Shown: positions 1 through 8,258, counted from the stretch's first letter. The stretch: 64,000 nucleotides of DNA from CAVQBL01 sp963710715 (GCA_963710715.1 CAVQBL010000002.1:62001-126000); one strand, 5' to 3'. Notes: generated by a model from the sequence alone, not told the origin. Made by a program: numbers and translations.

Positions 1-2
1 AT

Positions 3-626
3 ATTAATTCGGAGACGCCCTACTACTTTGGCGGCAGTGAGGCCAAGTGCCAGGATTACAAACGCTTTCGAGACAGTTTGGTCAACCTCAAGAATCCGAT
101 CAAAACATTAGACGCAGTCGCGGGCGGTCTCAATCGATTTGATGCCATTTTTTTTCCGGGTGGGCACGCCCCCATGATTGACCTGACATCGGATCCTGGT
201 GTCCGTGAGATACTCACCTACTTCCACCAGAACTCCCTGCCAACGAGCCTAATCTGCCATGGTCCAATCTCTCTCTTGGGAGCTCTTCCGAACTCGCGCG
301 AAGTTGTTGCGGCGCTTAGGTCGGGCGATGTCGCGGCTGCGCGGGAGCTCGCGAAAAACTGGATCTATGCCGATTACAACATGACAGTCTATTCAACCGC
401 CGAGGAGCAGGAGACGGAGTTCAGTCGGCTAGGTGGCAAGGTTCCTTTCTATCCCGAGGTCGCTCTCAATGAGGTCGGCGGAATCATGCGTCAAGCTCGT
501 CCCTGGGCAAGCTATGTGCTTCGCGATCGCGAGCTCATCACCGGTCAGAATCCGTTCTCGGATGAAGCTCTCTCAAAATTGCTTCTCGAAGCCCTCGAAG
601 AAAAGCGCCGAAAGAAAACTGTTTGA
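3..626 (+). CDS. DJ-1/PfpI family protein, 5' end cut by window
   Basis: The reading frame is open to the left window edge, so the gene starts outside; the first visible start-like codon (TTG at 78) is probably internal. The fragment has the class I glutamine-amidotransferase-like pattern of the DJ-1/PfpI family: a FFPGGHAPM loop followed by a nucleophile-elbow LICHGP with the candidate catalytic Cys at 255-257. Members act as glyoxalase/deglycase-like or chaperone enzymes; the substrate cannot be told here. Its base composition is clearly more GC-rich than the AT-rich DNA that follows at 640, which suggests recent acquisition from another genome. Confidence 0.85.
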   Translation: MNSETPYYFGGSEAKCQDYKRFRDSLVNLKNPIKTLDAVAGGLNRFDAIFFPGGHAPMIDLTSDPGVREILTYFHQNSLPTSLICHGPISLLGALPNSREVVAALRSGDVAAARELAKNWIYADYNMTVYSTAEEQETEFSRLGGKVPFYPEVALNEVGGIMRQARPWASYVLRDRELITGQNPFSDEALSKLLLEALEEKRRKKTV

Positions 627-695
627 TACGAAGAGCCGGAGAATCGTGCCTGGGTTGTATTTTAATCAGAAGAAAAGTAAGGAGATTTATTTAAC

Positions 696-1907
696 ATGAA
701 CTTTTCTTTTACTGATTGGATTATAACTACGGTGAGTCAATGGCTAACAAAAAATGACTCCCTTCCTCGCAGAACCTATCTTTGCGATTTTAATCATATT
801 CGCAAACAAGTCCGACCGGGAGATGTTTTATTAATTGAGGGCCATAATCGTGTAAGCACGGTTATACGACATATAACCCAAAGCCCCTGGACTCATGCAG
901 CATTATACATTGGCCAATTGCGTAATATTGAAGATGTCAAATTACGAGAAATGGCTAAAGAAGATTCTGAAGCTGACCCAGAAAGACAGTTAATTATTGA
1001 GAGTGAGATAAATTCAGGAACTATCATATCTCCGATCACTAACTACCAAGATTATCATGTCCGTATTTTACGGCCGCAAGGATTAACTGCTGAGGATGCA
1101 CAGAAAGTTATTGGCTTTGCAATTAGCAGGCTTGGAAGAAAATATGATGTTCGGCATGTATTGGATCTCGCGCGCTTTCTGCTTCCGTGGGGATTCTTTC
1201 CAAGAAGATGGCGTTCTTCTTTGTTTCAACACAATGCGCTTCAACCGACGAAAGATATATGTTCATCAATGATCGCGGATGCTTTTGAGTCGGTGGAGTA
1301 TCCTATTTTGCCCTTAGTAGGCAAAAGTTACGAAAACCAATTAGAGCTGATAGTTCGCAATCCTAATTTATATACGCCAAGTGATTTTGATTATTCGCCA
1401 TACTTTGATGTGATCAAGTATCCTTTTTTTGCATTAGATAAAAAAGGTGCATACCATAATTTACCTTGGGCAAAAAACATTGTCAGTGACGATGAGATAA
1501 ACCTTATTTCTTTATCACCAGAGATTCAAAAGTTTTTTACTTCGCCTGCATTCGCTGTTGTCGGTGCTTCAGTTAATCGATCTAAGTTTGGTAATAAAGT
1601 TTTACGCTGCTATCTGCAAAAAAATAAAAAAGTTTATTCTATTAATCCGCATGAGAAAATAATAGAAGGCATTAAATGCCTGAAGCAAATTGCTAATTTA
1701 CCTGATAATGTAAAAAGTATTTCTATTGTGACACCGCCGCCAGTAACGGAGGAAATTGTAGATCAAGCAATAATAAAAAAAATACAGAACATTTGGATGC
1801 AGCCAGGCTCGGAAAGTGTTTTCGCAATTGAGAAATGTAAACAAAACAACATTAATGTGATTGCTAACGGGCCCTGCATTTTGCAGGAACTTAGATTCCA
1901 TGAGTAA
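696..1907 (+). CDS. YiiX-like permuted papain-fold hydrolase fused to a CoA-binding domain
   Basis: The 403-residue protein has two parts. Residues 40-205 resemble the YiiX/YebB-like (permuted NlpC/P60) hydrolases: PGDVLLIEG, then SPWTHAALYIG with candidate catalytic His67, then DICSSMIADAF with candidate Cys189. Family members are amidases or thioesterases acting on cell wall or lipid substrates. Residues 283-403 look like a YccU-type CoA-binding Rossmann domain (FAVVGASVNRSKFGN, later VTPPPVTEEIV and IWMQPGSES). Start ATG 696 is supported by AAGGAG at 678-683. No signal peptide is seen. The combination is unusual; the two halves are each recognisable but the joint function is unknown. Confidence 0.75.
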   Translation: MNFSFTDWIITTVSQWLTKNDSLPRRTYLCDFNHIRKQVRPGDVLLIEGHNRVSTVIRHITQSPWTHAALYIGQLRNIEDVKLREMAKEDSEADPERQLIIESEINSGTIISPITNYQDYHVRILRPQGLTAEDAQKVIGFAISRLGRKYDVRHVLDLARFLLPWGFFPRRWRSSLFQHNALQPTKDICSSMIADAFESVEYPILPLVGKSYENQLELIVRNPNLYTPSDFDYSPYFDVIKYPFFALDKKGAYHNLPWAKNIVSDDEINLISLSPEIQKFFTSPAFAVVGASVNRSKFGNKVLRCYLQKNKKVYSINPHEKIIEGIKCLKQIANLPDNVKSISIVTPPPVTEEIVDQAIIKKIQNIWMQPGSESVFAIEKCKQNNINVIANGPCILQELRFHE

Positions 1908-1952
1908 TATTCAATTTGTATCATTGCCTGCGCCATCCGTCTCCATTTCTTA

Positions 1953-2027
1953 CTAGCCGATTCGATACTGACCGCCGTCTACAACGATCGCCTGGCCAGT
2001 GATGAATGCTGCATCGTTGAATGAGAT
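1953..2027 (-). pseudogene. Remnant of a short-chain dehydrogenase/reductase C-terminus
   Basis: Read on the minus strand this stretch encodes DAAFITGQAIVVDGGQYRIG followed by TAG. The FITGQ..VVDGG motif is the near-C-terminal signature of classical SDR oxidoreductases. Nothing of the Rossmann N-terminus or catalytic YxxxK is found upstream (2028-2140), so only the last ~25 codons survive. Confidence 0.7.
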
Positions 2028-2137
2028 TGGAAAATATTATCGTCAAAAAATGGGCAAAAAAAGAAAGCAAGGAAGATAAATTTAATATTTTTTTAAAGAA
2101 CTTAAAAAAATAACTGCTGTTTATATTAGAAGTCCTA

Positions 2138-2278
2138 TGGCAAGCAGCATCTTCACCTGATACACAGGCATTCCTAATTGTAGGTACGATGTTCCTGCTG
2201 CCAATCATTCTCATGTATACCGCTTGGTCATACTGGGTGTTTCGTGGAAAAGTTCGCATGAATATTGGCTATGATTAA
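2138..2278 (+). pseudogene. cydB: Remnant of cytochrome bd oxidase subunit II C-terminus
   Basis: The plus strand encodes a 46-residue tail containing FLIVGTMFLLPIILMYTAW and then SYWVFRGKVR, ending in GYD and TAA at 2276-2278. This is the characteristic last transmembrane helix and end of CydB/CioB. The rest of the ~330-380-residue protein is missing and no start is available, so it is a relic, in opposite orientation to the neighbouring SDR relic. The 58 bp to the next gene show nothing else. Confidence 0.7.
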
Positions 2279-2336
2279 ACCCAGGATATGACACTGCGTG
2301 GCGTTCTATCAAGCACAGAAATTACGTTGCAATTCT

Positions 2337-3704
2337 CTATTTTGGCAACAAAACAGCTAGTTCTTGCAAGTCGGTTATTTTATCCTTGCATTTTCTTGCG
2401 ATCACTTTAAACGAAGGCGAAATACGATCATCTTTTAAAACTTCTTTCCAAAATTCAATAGCAGCAAGAAAAACATTTTTCCATATCTTTTTATCTGCTA
2501 TTAATGGCAGGGACGGTTTAAATTCAATCGGAATAATTTGATAATTCCTGGGCATAAACAACATACATGTCATATCATAAGTTGGGGCTAAATCAATGAC
2601 TCGTTGTCCTTGCGTAATAAATGATAGATTAAAAGAATGCATATCGTTGTTTGCTATGTATTCGCCAAAAAGTTCACGGAAACGAATTTTTTCTAAAAGA
2701 TTTTCAGGGATAATTTTATTTTTTGCCAGTTCGGCCGATATTTCACTCCATGAACCTGAAATACCCGAAAATTCAGCGTCCAATGATCCAAGCGAAATTA
2801 AGCCAAGACGAGAAAGTCTACCTATTCTATCAAATCTTTTTACCTCTAAAAAAATTCTGTTATCTTGCGATATGATTTCTGCATCAGCTGCGTCTTGCCC
2901 ATGCTTTTTTAGCACCCGCAAAGCAATGTATTCGCAAATCAGTAAATCGGCAATTCTTATTCCAATATCTGTGCTCGCAGGAGGAGAAAATTTAACTAAA
3001 ACATGTTGATTTTCAGGTAAAAGAATTGTCGTAAATTTTGGATGCTCTCCGCCTGCGGAAGAGCCAGGATCACCCATTGAAAGGATTTCAGTTGCATATA
3101 GTGGATATTGTTTTTTTCGATTTTTACTATTAATAGCGTGCTGTGGATTCCGGCAATTTTCCAAATACAATTGAAAAGCTTTTTCGCCCACAATTAAATT
3201 TCCAATAGTATTCCAGCCACGAATAGATAAATATTTTAAGCAATGATCGGCCGTCCATAAATGAATGTCTTTAGGAAGATTAAGGTCCTGATTTTGCAGC
3301 GGAATGAAACGTCCAAGATATCCCGCTGGTCGAATATCATTTAAAAAATAAGGGATGTCAGGAAAAAGTGACGAGATTGCATCTTGTGTCTTTGTTAAAA
3401 AATAAAATCCTTGAGGATATACGGCATATAGAATTCCTAAGTGTCGACTATTTCCATCATTTAGTATTTCATAAATGGGGAATTCAGAGCAATTATCTAT
3501 TTTTCGAAGAGCAGCATATCTTGTTTCTCGGGCTTTCCCTATTACAAGAATGTCCGTTTTTAAGCTTGATAAAATGCGAGATACAGAAGGTTGGCTTATT
3601 GAAAATTTATCGCGTATGGATTGAAGTGTAGTGACGCCGTTTCGACGCAGGTGGGTTAAAATTTCTGTTTGTAAGTTGCTTTTATCAAGATTTTTTCGGC
3701 TCAT
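2337..3704 (-). CDS. yjjJ: HipA-family Ser/Thr kinase with N-terminal winged helix (YjjJ/HipH type)
   Basis: 455 residues counted from the ATG at 3704 (a TTG at 3716 is possible but lies in the repeats). Residues 10-65 form a winged helix-turn-helix (SISQPSVSRILSSLK). The rest is a HipA-like kinase: Gly/Ser loop GDPGSSAGGEHPKF (211-223), VKFSP with Lys238, EVKRFDR (287-293), catalytic NNDMHSFNLS with Asp354 and Asn359, and APTYDM with Asp377. The architecture matches E. coli YjjJ/HipH, a stand-alone HipA-like toxin without a HipB partner; no hipB-like gene is adjacent. The three 12-bp repeats just upstream could be its own operator (inference). No key residue appears lost. Confidence 0.85.
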   Translation of the reverse strand: MSRKNLDKSNLQTEILTHLRRNGVTTLQSIRDKFSISQPSVSRILSSLKTDILVIGKARETRYAALRKIDNCSEFPIYEILNDGNSRHLGILYAVYPQGFYFLTKTQDAISSLFPDIPYFLNDIRPAGYLGRFIPLQNQDLNLPKDIHLWTADHCLKYLSIRGWNTIGNLIVGEKAFQLYLENCRNPQHAINSKNRKKQYPLYATEILSMGDPGSSAGGEHPKFTTILLPENQHVLVKFSPPASTDIGIRIADLLICEYIALRVLKKHGQDAADAEIISQDNRIFLEVKRFDRIGRLSRLGLISLGSLDAEFSGISGSWSEISAELAKNKIIPENLLEKIRFRELFGEYIANNDMHSFNLSFITQGQRVIDLAPTYDMTCMLFMPRNYQIIPIEFKPSLPLIADKKIWKNVFLAAIEFWKEVLKDDRISPSFKVIARKCKDKITDLQELAVLLPK

Positions 3705-3715
3705 TTCAATTCTCA

Positions 3716-3751
3716 ATAGAATAGATTATAGAATAGATTATAGAATAGATT
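3716..3751. promoter_or_regulatory. Three tandem 12-bp repeats at the yjjJ start, possible operator
   Basis: ATAGAATAGATT occurs three times head to tail, directly upstream of the yjjJ ATG. A further partial copy (ATAGAATAGAT) sits at 3827-3837. The spacing of about one helical turn and the position in front of a gene encoding its own winged-helix domain suggest an operator, but binding is inferred. Confidence 0.5.
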
Positions 3752-3959
3752 TCGCTAGATGTATATACATATAATCACATGATAAAATGTGTATTTTAAG
3801 AATATTAAGAGATAAAACAGATTTTTATAGAATAGATATTATCATCTTGAAGTAGGATGATGGAAAGGAATCTGGGTTACAGACAGAGACCCATCTGAAG
3901 TGCGAAACGCTGTTAAGAGGTAGCTTAGAATTTAACTATTAATTAACAGGAGAATCAAG

Positions 3960-4028
3960 ATGGGAAAGTGTTATCGTCATATCCAGTCCGAAGATAGGTT
4001 AAAAATTTACCAACTATTTTTTGAAGGA
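3960..4028 (+). pseudogene. IS30-family transposase N-terminus, truncated by IS3
   Basis: ATG at 3960, preceded by AGGAGA, opens MGKCYRHIQSEDRLKIYQLF, which matches the start of IS30 transposases (basic, KxYxHL..EERxxIY). After 23 codons the frame runs into the end of the IS3 element, whose first bases supply the stop codon TAA at 4029-4031. The remainder of the IS30 gene is not on the far side of the IS3 element, so sequence was lost or rearranged. Confidence 0.65.
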
Positions 4029-4058
4029 TAATCTCGCCCCGAAAAAACGGACACATAA

Positions 4059-4919
4059 CTAAGCGACCATTTGTTCTTCAAAACGCACTGGGCTTAAATA
4101 GCCAAGTTTAGAGTGAAGACGTTTTCGATTGTAATACACATCGATATAATCAAACACGTGATTTTTTGCATAAGCACGTGTTGAAAATTTTTCACCATGA
4201 ATAGCTTCAACCTTGAAGCTGTGATTCCAGCTTTCCATGCTGGCGTTATCGTAACAATCACCACGTTTACTCATGCTGCAAATAAAGCCATTATCAGCTA
4301 ATAATTCTTGATACTCATGAGAGCAGTATTGACTGCCGCGGTCAGAGTGAATGATCACGCCACGTGGTTTTTTACGCTGCCAAATTGCCATTTGTAATGC
4401 ATCAATGACAAGCTTTGATGTCATGCGCTCCGATAGCGACCAACCAACTACCATGCGTGAATATAAATCCATTACAACCGCAAGATAAAGCCAGCCTTCA
4501 TCTGTCCAGATGTAGGTAATGTCAGACACCCATTTTTCATTTGGCTTGCTAGCAAAGAAATTTTGCTGCAATAAATTCAGCGCTACCGGCAATTTATGAT
4601 TACTGTTTGTCGTTGCTTTGAATTTTTTTGCTGCTTTCGCACGCCAACTATTTGATCGCATAATCCTTGCAACACGATGACGACTTACCTGAGTACTTTC
4701 TGCTTTTAGGCGTTTTGCAATGCGTTTGGCGCCAGCGCGAGAGTGTTCATCGTCAAAAATAGTCTTTATTTTAGCTGCTAACAGAACATTTTCCTGAGCA
4801 CGTAGTGACAGTGGCCGATCTCGCCAATCGTAATAACCACTCGGCGAAACAGAAAGCATGCTGCACATCATTCTCACGGGAAAGTTATTTTTATTTTTCT
4901 TTATCATGGTGTACCTCAC
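4059..4919 (-). CDS. IS3-family transposase OrfB (DDE integrase domain)
   Basis: 286 residues with the IS3/retroviral-type rve core: WVSDITYI (first Asp), IIHSDRGSQY (second Asp) and YDNASMESWNHSFK (Glu), after an N-terminal HTH-like region. Its start overlaps the orfA stop by 4 bp (ATGA). In IS3 elements OrfB is normally produced as an OrfAB fusion by -1 frameshifting. The catalytic triad is complete, so the protein could be functional. Confidence 0.9.
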   Translation of the reverse strand: MRYTMIKKNKNNFPVRMMCSMLSVSPSGYYDWRDRPLSLRAQENVLLAAKIKTIFDDEHSRAGAKRIAKRLKAESTQVSRHRVARIMRSNSWRAKAAKKFKATTNSNHKLPVALNLLQQNFFASKPNEKWVSDITYIWTDEGWLYLAVVMDLYSRMVVGWSLSERMTSKLVIDALQMAIWQRKKPRGVIIHSDRGSQYCSHEYQELLADNGFICSMSKRGDCYDNASMESWNHSFKVEAIHGEKFSTRAYAKNHVFDYIDVYYNRKRLHSKLGYLSPVRFEEQMVA

Positions 4920-5215
4920 TTCGTTTCTTTCGTGAAGTACGTGGCCACCTTTTTTAAAAAGGCGTTTTCCTGCTCCAGGCGATCAACTTCGCGTTTAAGT
5001 CTTGCCATTTCAGCTTGCTGAAGTTTTTGATTTTCAATCGTATTACCACCTTTATTTTTCTGGCTACGCCAGTAATAAAGCATAGATTCAGGGATACCTA
5101 AATCTTTGGCTGCTTGCGGGACACCATCTTTTTTTGCACGCTCTACTGCTTGATCTTTAAACTGTGGACTATATTTCTTTCGAGTTGTTTCTTTCTTTGG
5201 ATTATTTTCGTTCAT
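4916..5215 (-). CDS. IS3-family transposase OrfA (DNA-binding subunit)
   Basis: 99 residues. The N-terminal half has the typical helix-turn-helix (YSPQFKDQAVERAKKDGVPQ, then AAKDLGIPESMLYYWRSQ) and the C-terminal half a leucine-zipper coiled coil (QAEMARLKREVDRLEQENAF). It is the terminus-binding and regulatory part of the element and overlaps orfB. Confidence 0.88.
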   Translation of the reverse strand: MNENNPKKETTRKKYSPQFKDQAVERAKKDGVPQAAKDLGIPESMLYYWRSQKNKGGNTIENQKLQQAEMARLKREVDRLEQENAFLKKVATYFTKETK

Positions 5216-5281
5216 TTTTCACCTCAATATCAGAGAGTTTACTCTCTTAGTGAGGTGTCCGTGAAGTCGGGGCTAGATCAC

Positions 5282-5401
5282 CTGAAAAAGTGTCCGAGCT
5301 TTCTTGAATATGGAGAGTACCCCTACGTGAGCGCCGATGAGATAAAGAAATCCCTCAAACTTAAAGAGGCATTTTCCAACATGCTTGATCTAATGCAGTA
5401 A
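5282..5401 (+). pseudogene. 3' fragment of an unidentified gene cut by the IS3 element
   Basis: An open frame emerging from the IS3 end encodes about 39 residues (KKCPSFLEYGEYPYVSADEI, then a short helical tail) and stops 21 bp before the DyP peroxidase start. It looks like the C-terminus of a gene that once preceded the peroxidase, possibly in the same operon. The family is not recognised. Confidence 0.45.
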
Positions 5402-5422
5402 CTAAAGCTCTAGGAGAATAAC

Positions 5423-6745
5423 GTGCTCGAGCTCGACGACATTCAATATATTATTTTGACGCGCCCACCTGCTTTTACTGGTCGGTATGAGTTCTTATCG
5501 TTTCAAGATCCGGCAGGTGGGCGTGCGTGGCTCGCGAGTATGCAGAAAAAAATACAATCTGCAGAGCAAATGTCTACTTCTTTAGAAAAAAATAAGCGCT
5601 GGGTGAGTATAGCCTTTACCTGGAATGGTTTGCGGGCCTTAGGTGTGGATGAAAATTCTTTGGCTACCTTCCCGGAAGAGTTTAAACAAGGTATGGCCGC
5701 TCGCGCAGAAATACTGGGTGATACAGGTAAAAATCATCCTGACAACTGGGTTGGGCAAATTGCCAGTCCTAAACTCCATGCAATCGTCATTCTTTTTGCT
5801 TGCGATGAATCCGAGCTTGAACGCTGCCAGCAGGAACATAAAAAACTCGTCGCAGAATGCCGTGGCGTAGAAGTGCTTTCTTGTCTGGAGCTTCAAGCTG
5901 TTCCACCTTTTGAATATTCCCATGATCATTTTGGTTATCGCGATCGACTTTCGGAGCCAGTCATCCAAGGATCGGGTAAAGAGCCTACCCCAGGTTCAGG
6001 CCCACCTCTGAAAGCAGGCGAATTCATTCTGGGATATCCCGATGAAGAAGGTCAGCCGAGAAACTTACCACAACCTGAAATTTTATCTCGTAATGGCACC
6101 TATTTGGCTTATCGGCGCTTGCAAGAGCACGTAGGGCTGTTTTGGGAATTTCTTCGTGAGCATGGTGAGACACCCGAGGAACAAGAACTTGTGGCGGCAA
6201 AACTCATGGGCCGTTGGCGTAGTGGGGCACCGCTCGTTCTTGCACCAGAGAAAGATGACCCAGAGCTTGGTGCTGATTTCCAAAGGAATAACAATTTCAA
6301 TTATGGAAAAATGGATCCACAGGGTTATGCAGCACCTCTTGGTTCACATATACGTCGCATGAATCCTCGTGATACTGCCAGCAACATGAATAGACATCGA
6401 ATGATTCGTCGCGGAGCCACGTATGGTCCACCTCTACCGATAGACGCGCCAGAAGATGATGGTTTAGACCGAGGTGTTGGAGCATTCGTGATTTGCGCAA
6501 GTCTCATTCGTCAATTCGAGTTTGCTCAAAATGTATGGACGAACGATAAAAATTTTCATGCACTCGGCAATGAACGCGATCCTATTATTGGAAATCAAGA
6601 CGGAACTTTAGAATACACGATTCCAAAACGTCCTATTCGGAAAAAAATTACTGGGCTTCCGGCATTCACAACGGTGAGAGGAGGAGCTTATTTTTTTATT
6701 CCAGGACTCAAGGCGCTTAGCTATTTAGCTTCATTGGTCGAGTAA
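5423..6745 (+). CDS. Dyp-type haem peroxidase
   Basis: 440 residues starting at GTG 5423, preceded by AGGAG at 5411-5415. The family's key positions are in place with normal spacing: FGYRDRLSEP with the distal Asp174, GSHIRRMNPR with candidate proximal haem ligand His309, and IRRGATYG with the distal Arg near 329. DyP enzymes use H2O2 to oxidise dyes, lignin-like phenols or porphyrins. The usual GxxDG motif reads GYRDR here, so the second Gly is replaced by Arg, close to the haem pocket. No Tat or Sec signal is visible, so a cytoplasmic enzyme is likely. The preceding gene was destroyed by the IS3 element; 186 bp separate it from the next gene. Confidence 0.9.
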   Translation: MLELDDIQYIILTRPPAFTGRYEFLSFQDPAGGRAWLASMQKKIQSAEQMSTSLEKNKRWVSIAFTWNGLRALGVDENSLATFPEEFKQGMAARAEILGDTGKNHPDNWVGQIASPKLHAIVILFACDESELERCQQEHKKLVAECRGVEVLSCLELQAVPPFEYSHDHFGYRDRLSEPVIQGSGKEPTPGSGPPLKAGEFILGYPDEEGQPRNLPQPEILSRNGTYLAYRRLQEHVGLFWEFLREHGETPEEQELVAAKLMGRWRSGAPLVLAPEKDDPELGADFQRNNNFNYGKMDPQGYAAPLGSHIRRMNPRDTASNMNRHRMIRRGATYGPPLPIDAPEDDGLDRGVGAFVICASLIRQFEFAQNVWTNDKNFHALGNERDPIIGNQDGTLEYTIPKRPIRKKITGLPAFTTVRGGAYFFIPGLKALSYLASLVE

Positions 6746-6931
6746 CAAGGCCTGCAACCTGCCCAGGCTGGGTATGTGAGTGTGCTGGGTCAGTGTTTTC
6801 TCGGCAGCACTTACAGAGCTGCTAACTGAGTGGCGCTTTCGTGGCGCACCGTGCCCTGTGCGCGCCTTGAATCTGTATTGTTTTTGTGCTAAGCTTGTGC
6901 AAATTTAATTTAAAAACGAGGCTAGTTTAAT

Positions 6932-7369
6932 ATGCTTAGAACACCTACTTCTGATGATTACATTGAAATAGTGATACAAGAAGAAAAATCAGAATTTATG
7001 CTATCCGCGTCCGCGCAAATGTCATTGGCGGCTTGCATGCTATCAATATACCAACTTGCAACACAAAATTCAGATCCTGCTAAAACGCCAAATTCTATGT
7101 TGGCACTGCCACTATCCATAGCAAGCCTCGCGCTTGCCTTACAACAACATATCGCCTCTAATACAATGATAGATACTACATTGGAACAACAACTATCTAA
7201 CGCAACACTTTTTGGGAGCTTTGATAGAATAAATTCTCTTAGATCGAACGCAACACTTTTTGGGAGCTTTGATAGAATAAATTCTCTTAGATCGAACGCA
7301 ACACTTTTTGGGAGCTTTGATAGAATAAATTCTCTTAGATCGAACGCAACACTTTTTGGGAACTTATGA
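6932..7369 (+). CDS. N-terminal part of a frameshifted U-box protein, with 16-residue repeats
   Basis: ATG 6932 follows GAGG at 6918-6921. The 145-residue frame starts with an acidic region, has a hydrophobic stretch (AQMSLAACMLSIYQLATQ and LALPLSIASLALALQ) and then three identical 16-residue repeats NATLFGSFDRINSLRS. In the fourth repeat one extra base shifts the frame, so this frame ends with LFGNL. Frame +1 continues the same repeat (YDRINSHR) into the U-box part at 7356-8258. I read both ORFs as one former gene of about 440 codons. Confidence 0.6.
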   Translation: MLRTPTSDDYIEIVIQEEKSEFMLSASAQMSLAACMLSIYQLATQNSDPAKTPNSMLALPLSIASLALALQQHIASNTMIDTTLEQQLSNATLFGSFDRINSLRSNATLFGSFDRINSLRSNATLFGSFDRINSLRSNATLFGNL

Positions 7370-7391
7370 TAGAATAAATTCTCATAGATTG
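7199..7391 (+). repeat. Four 48-bp tandem repeats inside the coding region, fourth with +1 insertion
   Basis: Copies lie at 7199-7246, 7247-7294, 7295-7342 and 7343-7391. The first three are identical and encode 16 residues each. The fourth is diverged and 49 bp long: GGGAGCTTTGATAG has become GGGAACTTATGATAG, which shifts the frame. Identity of the first three copies indicates recent expansion by slippage or unequal recombination. Confidence 0.9.
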
Positions 7392-8258
7392 TTAGCAGCA
7401 TTAAGAGCGCCAGCAACACATTCAGGCATTCTGTCGCTTAAACCACAGAAATTATCCTCAGAGGTGAAGCCTAAGCCTAAATTTACAATCCGAAATATTT
7501 TTAAATTAATTGCATCTAAATTACGGACTCCTTCAGCACCACCTGCCTCAAATAAAGTTCAATTGCAAGATAACGAAATGAAAACTGAATTACTTGAACC
7601 TACATCATGCACTCCTTCTGCACCACCTGCATCAGATATTCAATTACTTGCAACTACATCATGTACTCCTTCAGCACCACCTGCATCAGATGTTCAATTA
7701 CCTTTGCCCACGTTACCTGTTTCTTCTGCTCCTCCACTACATAACGGAATAAAAGAAGCAAAAGAAGAAAAATATGAACGTATTGCAGAATTGCATAATA
7801 AAGTGGAGGAACAAAAGATTGATCTATCTGATGTTCCTGACAGATGCAAATGCTCAATCTCAGGAGAAATAATGATTGATCCTGTGGTAGCGGGAGATGG
7901 GTTTCCTTACAATCGTAAAGATATTCAAGGATGGATGGAAACGAAAACACAAGAATGCGAAAAATTAAACAAACCTGTTGTTATCTTAAGCCCACAAACA
8001 CTTAAGCCATTACCGCACACAACCTTGATTCCTATTGAAGGTTGTCGAGCAGACATCATTGAATACCTGCAGCGGAAATTAAAAGAAAAAGAGAGTCAAG
8101 TAAGCCAACTTATGAGAAATAGACAGGACAATCCGGTATTTAGCGCAGCATCTCGAGCATTAAAATCTCAAGTGTCAAATAAAAAGGAAGTCTCAACCCA
8201 CACACCTGGCAATAATTTAGAAAAATCCAAAAGCAAGCGTTTGGTTACTTTGCAATAG
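7356..8258 (+). CDS. U-box domain protein, candidate E3 ubiquitin ligase effector
   Basis: 300 residues if started at TTG 7356, more probably the continuation of the frame at 6932. Residues ~50-125 are Pro/Ser-rich with three copies of TPSAPPAS. Residues ~157-235 form a U-box: DVPDRCKCSISGEIMIDPVV, then GDGFPYNRKDIQGWM, then TTLIPIEGCRADIIEYL. U-boxes recruit eukaryotic E2 enzymes; in bacteria they occur in translocated effectors such as Legionella LubX. The C-terminal 55 residues are Lys/Ser-rich and could carry a secretion signal (inference). The last C-terminal residues do not show a clear Dot/Icm E-block. Confidence 0.75.
   Translation: MGTYDRINSHRLLAALRAPATHSGILSLKPQKLSSEVKPKPKFTIRNIFKLIASKLRTPSAPPASNKVQLQDNEMKTELLEPTSCTPSAPPASDIQLLATTSCTPSAPPASDVQLPLPTLPVSSAPPLHNGIKEAKEEKYERIAELHNKVEEQKIDLSDVPDRCKCSISGEIMIDPVVAGDGFPYNRKDIQGWMETKTQECEKLNKPVVILSPQTLKPLPHTTLIPIEGCRADIIEYLQRKLKEKESQVSQLMRNRQDNPVFSAASRALKSQVSNKKEVSTHTPGNNLEKSKSKRLVTLQ

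Larger units (their letters stand above)
4029..5280 (-). mobile_element. IS3-family insertion sequence
   Basis: About 1.25 kb with orfA and orfB on the minus strand. The ends are inverted repeats: the right end read inward is TGATCTAGCCCCGACTTCAC, the left end is TAATCTCGCCCCGAAAAAAC, and both continue with ACGGACAC and ACTAAG. No 3-bp target duplication is visible (GGA on the left, CCT on the right), and the flanks belong to unrelated genes, which indicates a deletion or recombination after insertion. Confidence 0.85.

Noticed and set aside
4029..5280. 3-bp target duplication for the first IS3 element.
   Set aside because: GGA and CCT flank it; they are only complements of each other, and the neighbouring genes are unrelated.
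7199..7391. CRISPR-like array.
   Set aside because: Repeats are directly adjacent without spacers and keep the reading frame in multiples of three; they are coding tandem repeats.
6958..7419. Minus-strand ORF of 153 codons over the 48-bp repeats.
   Set aside because: It exists only because the repeat is open on both strands; the plus frame has a ribosome site and leads to the U-box.
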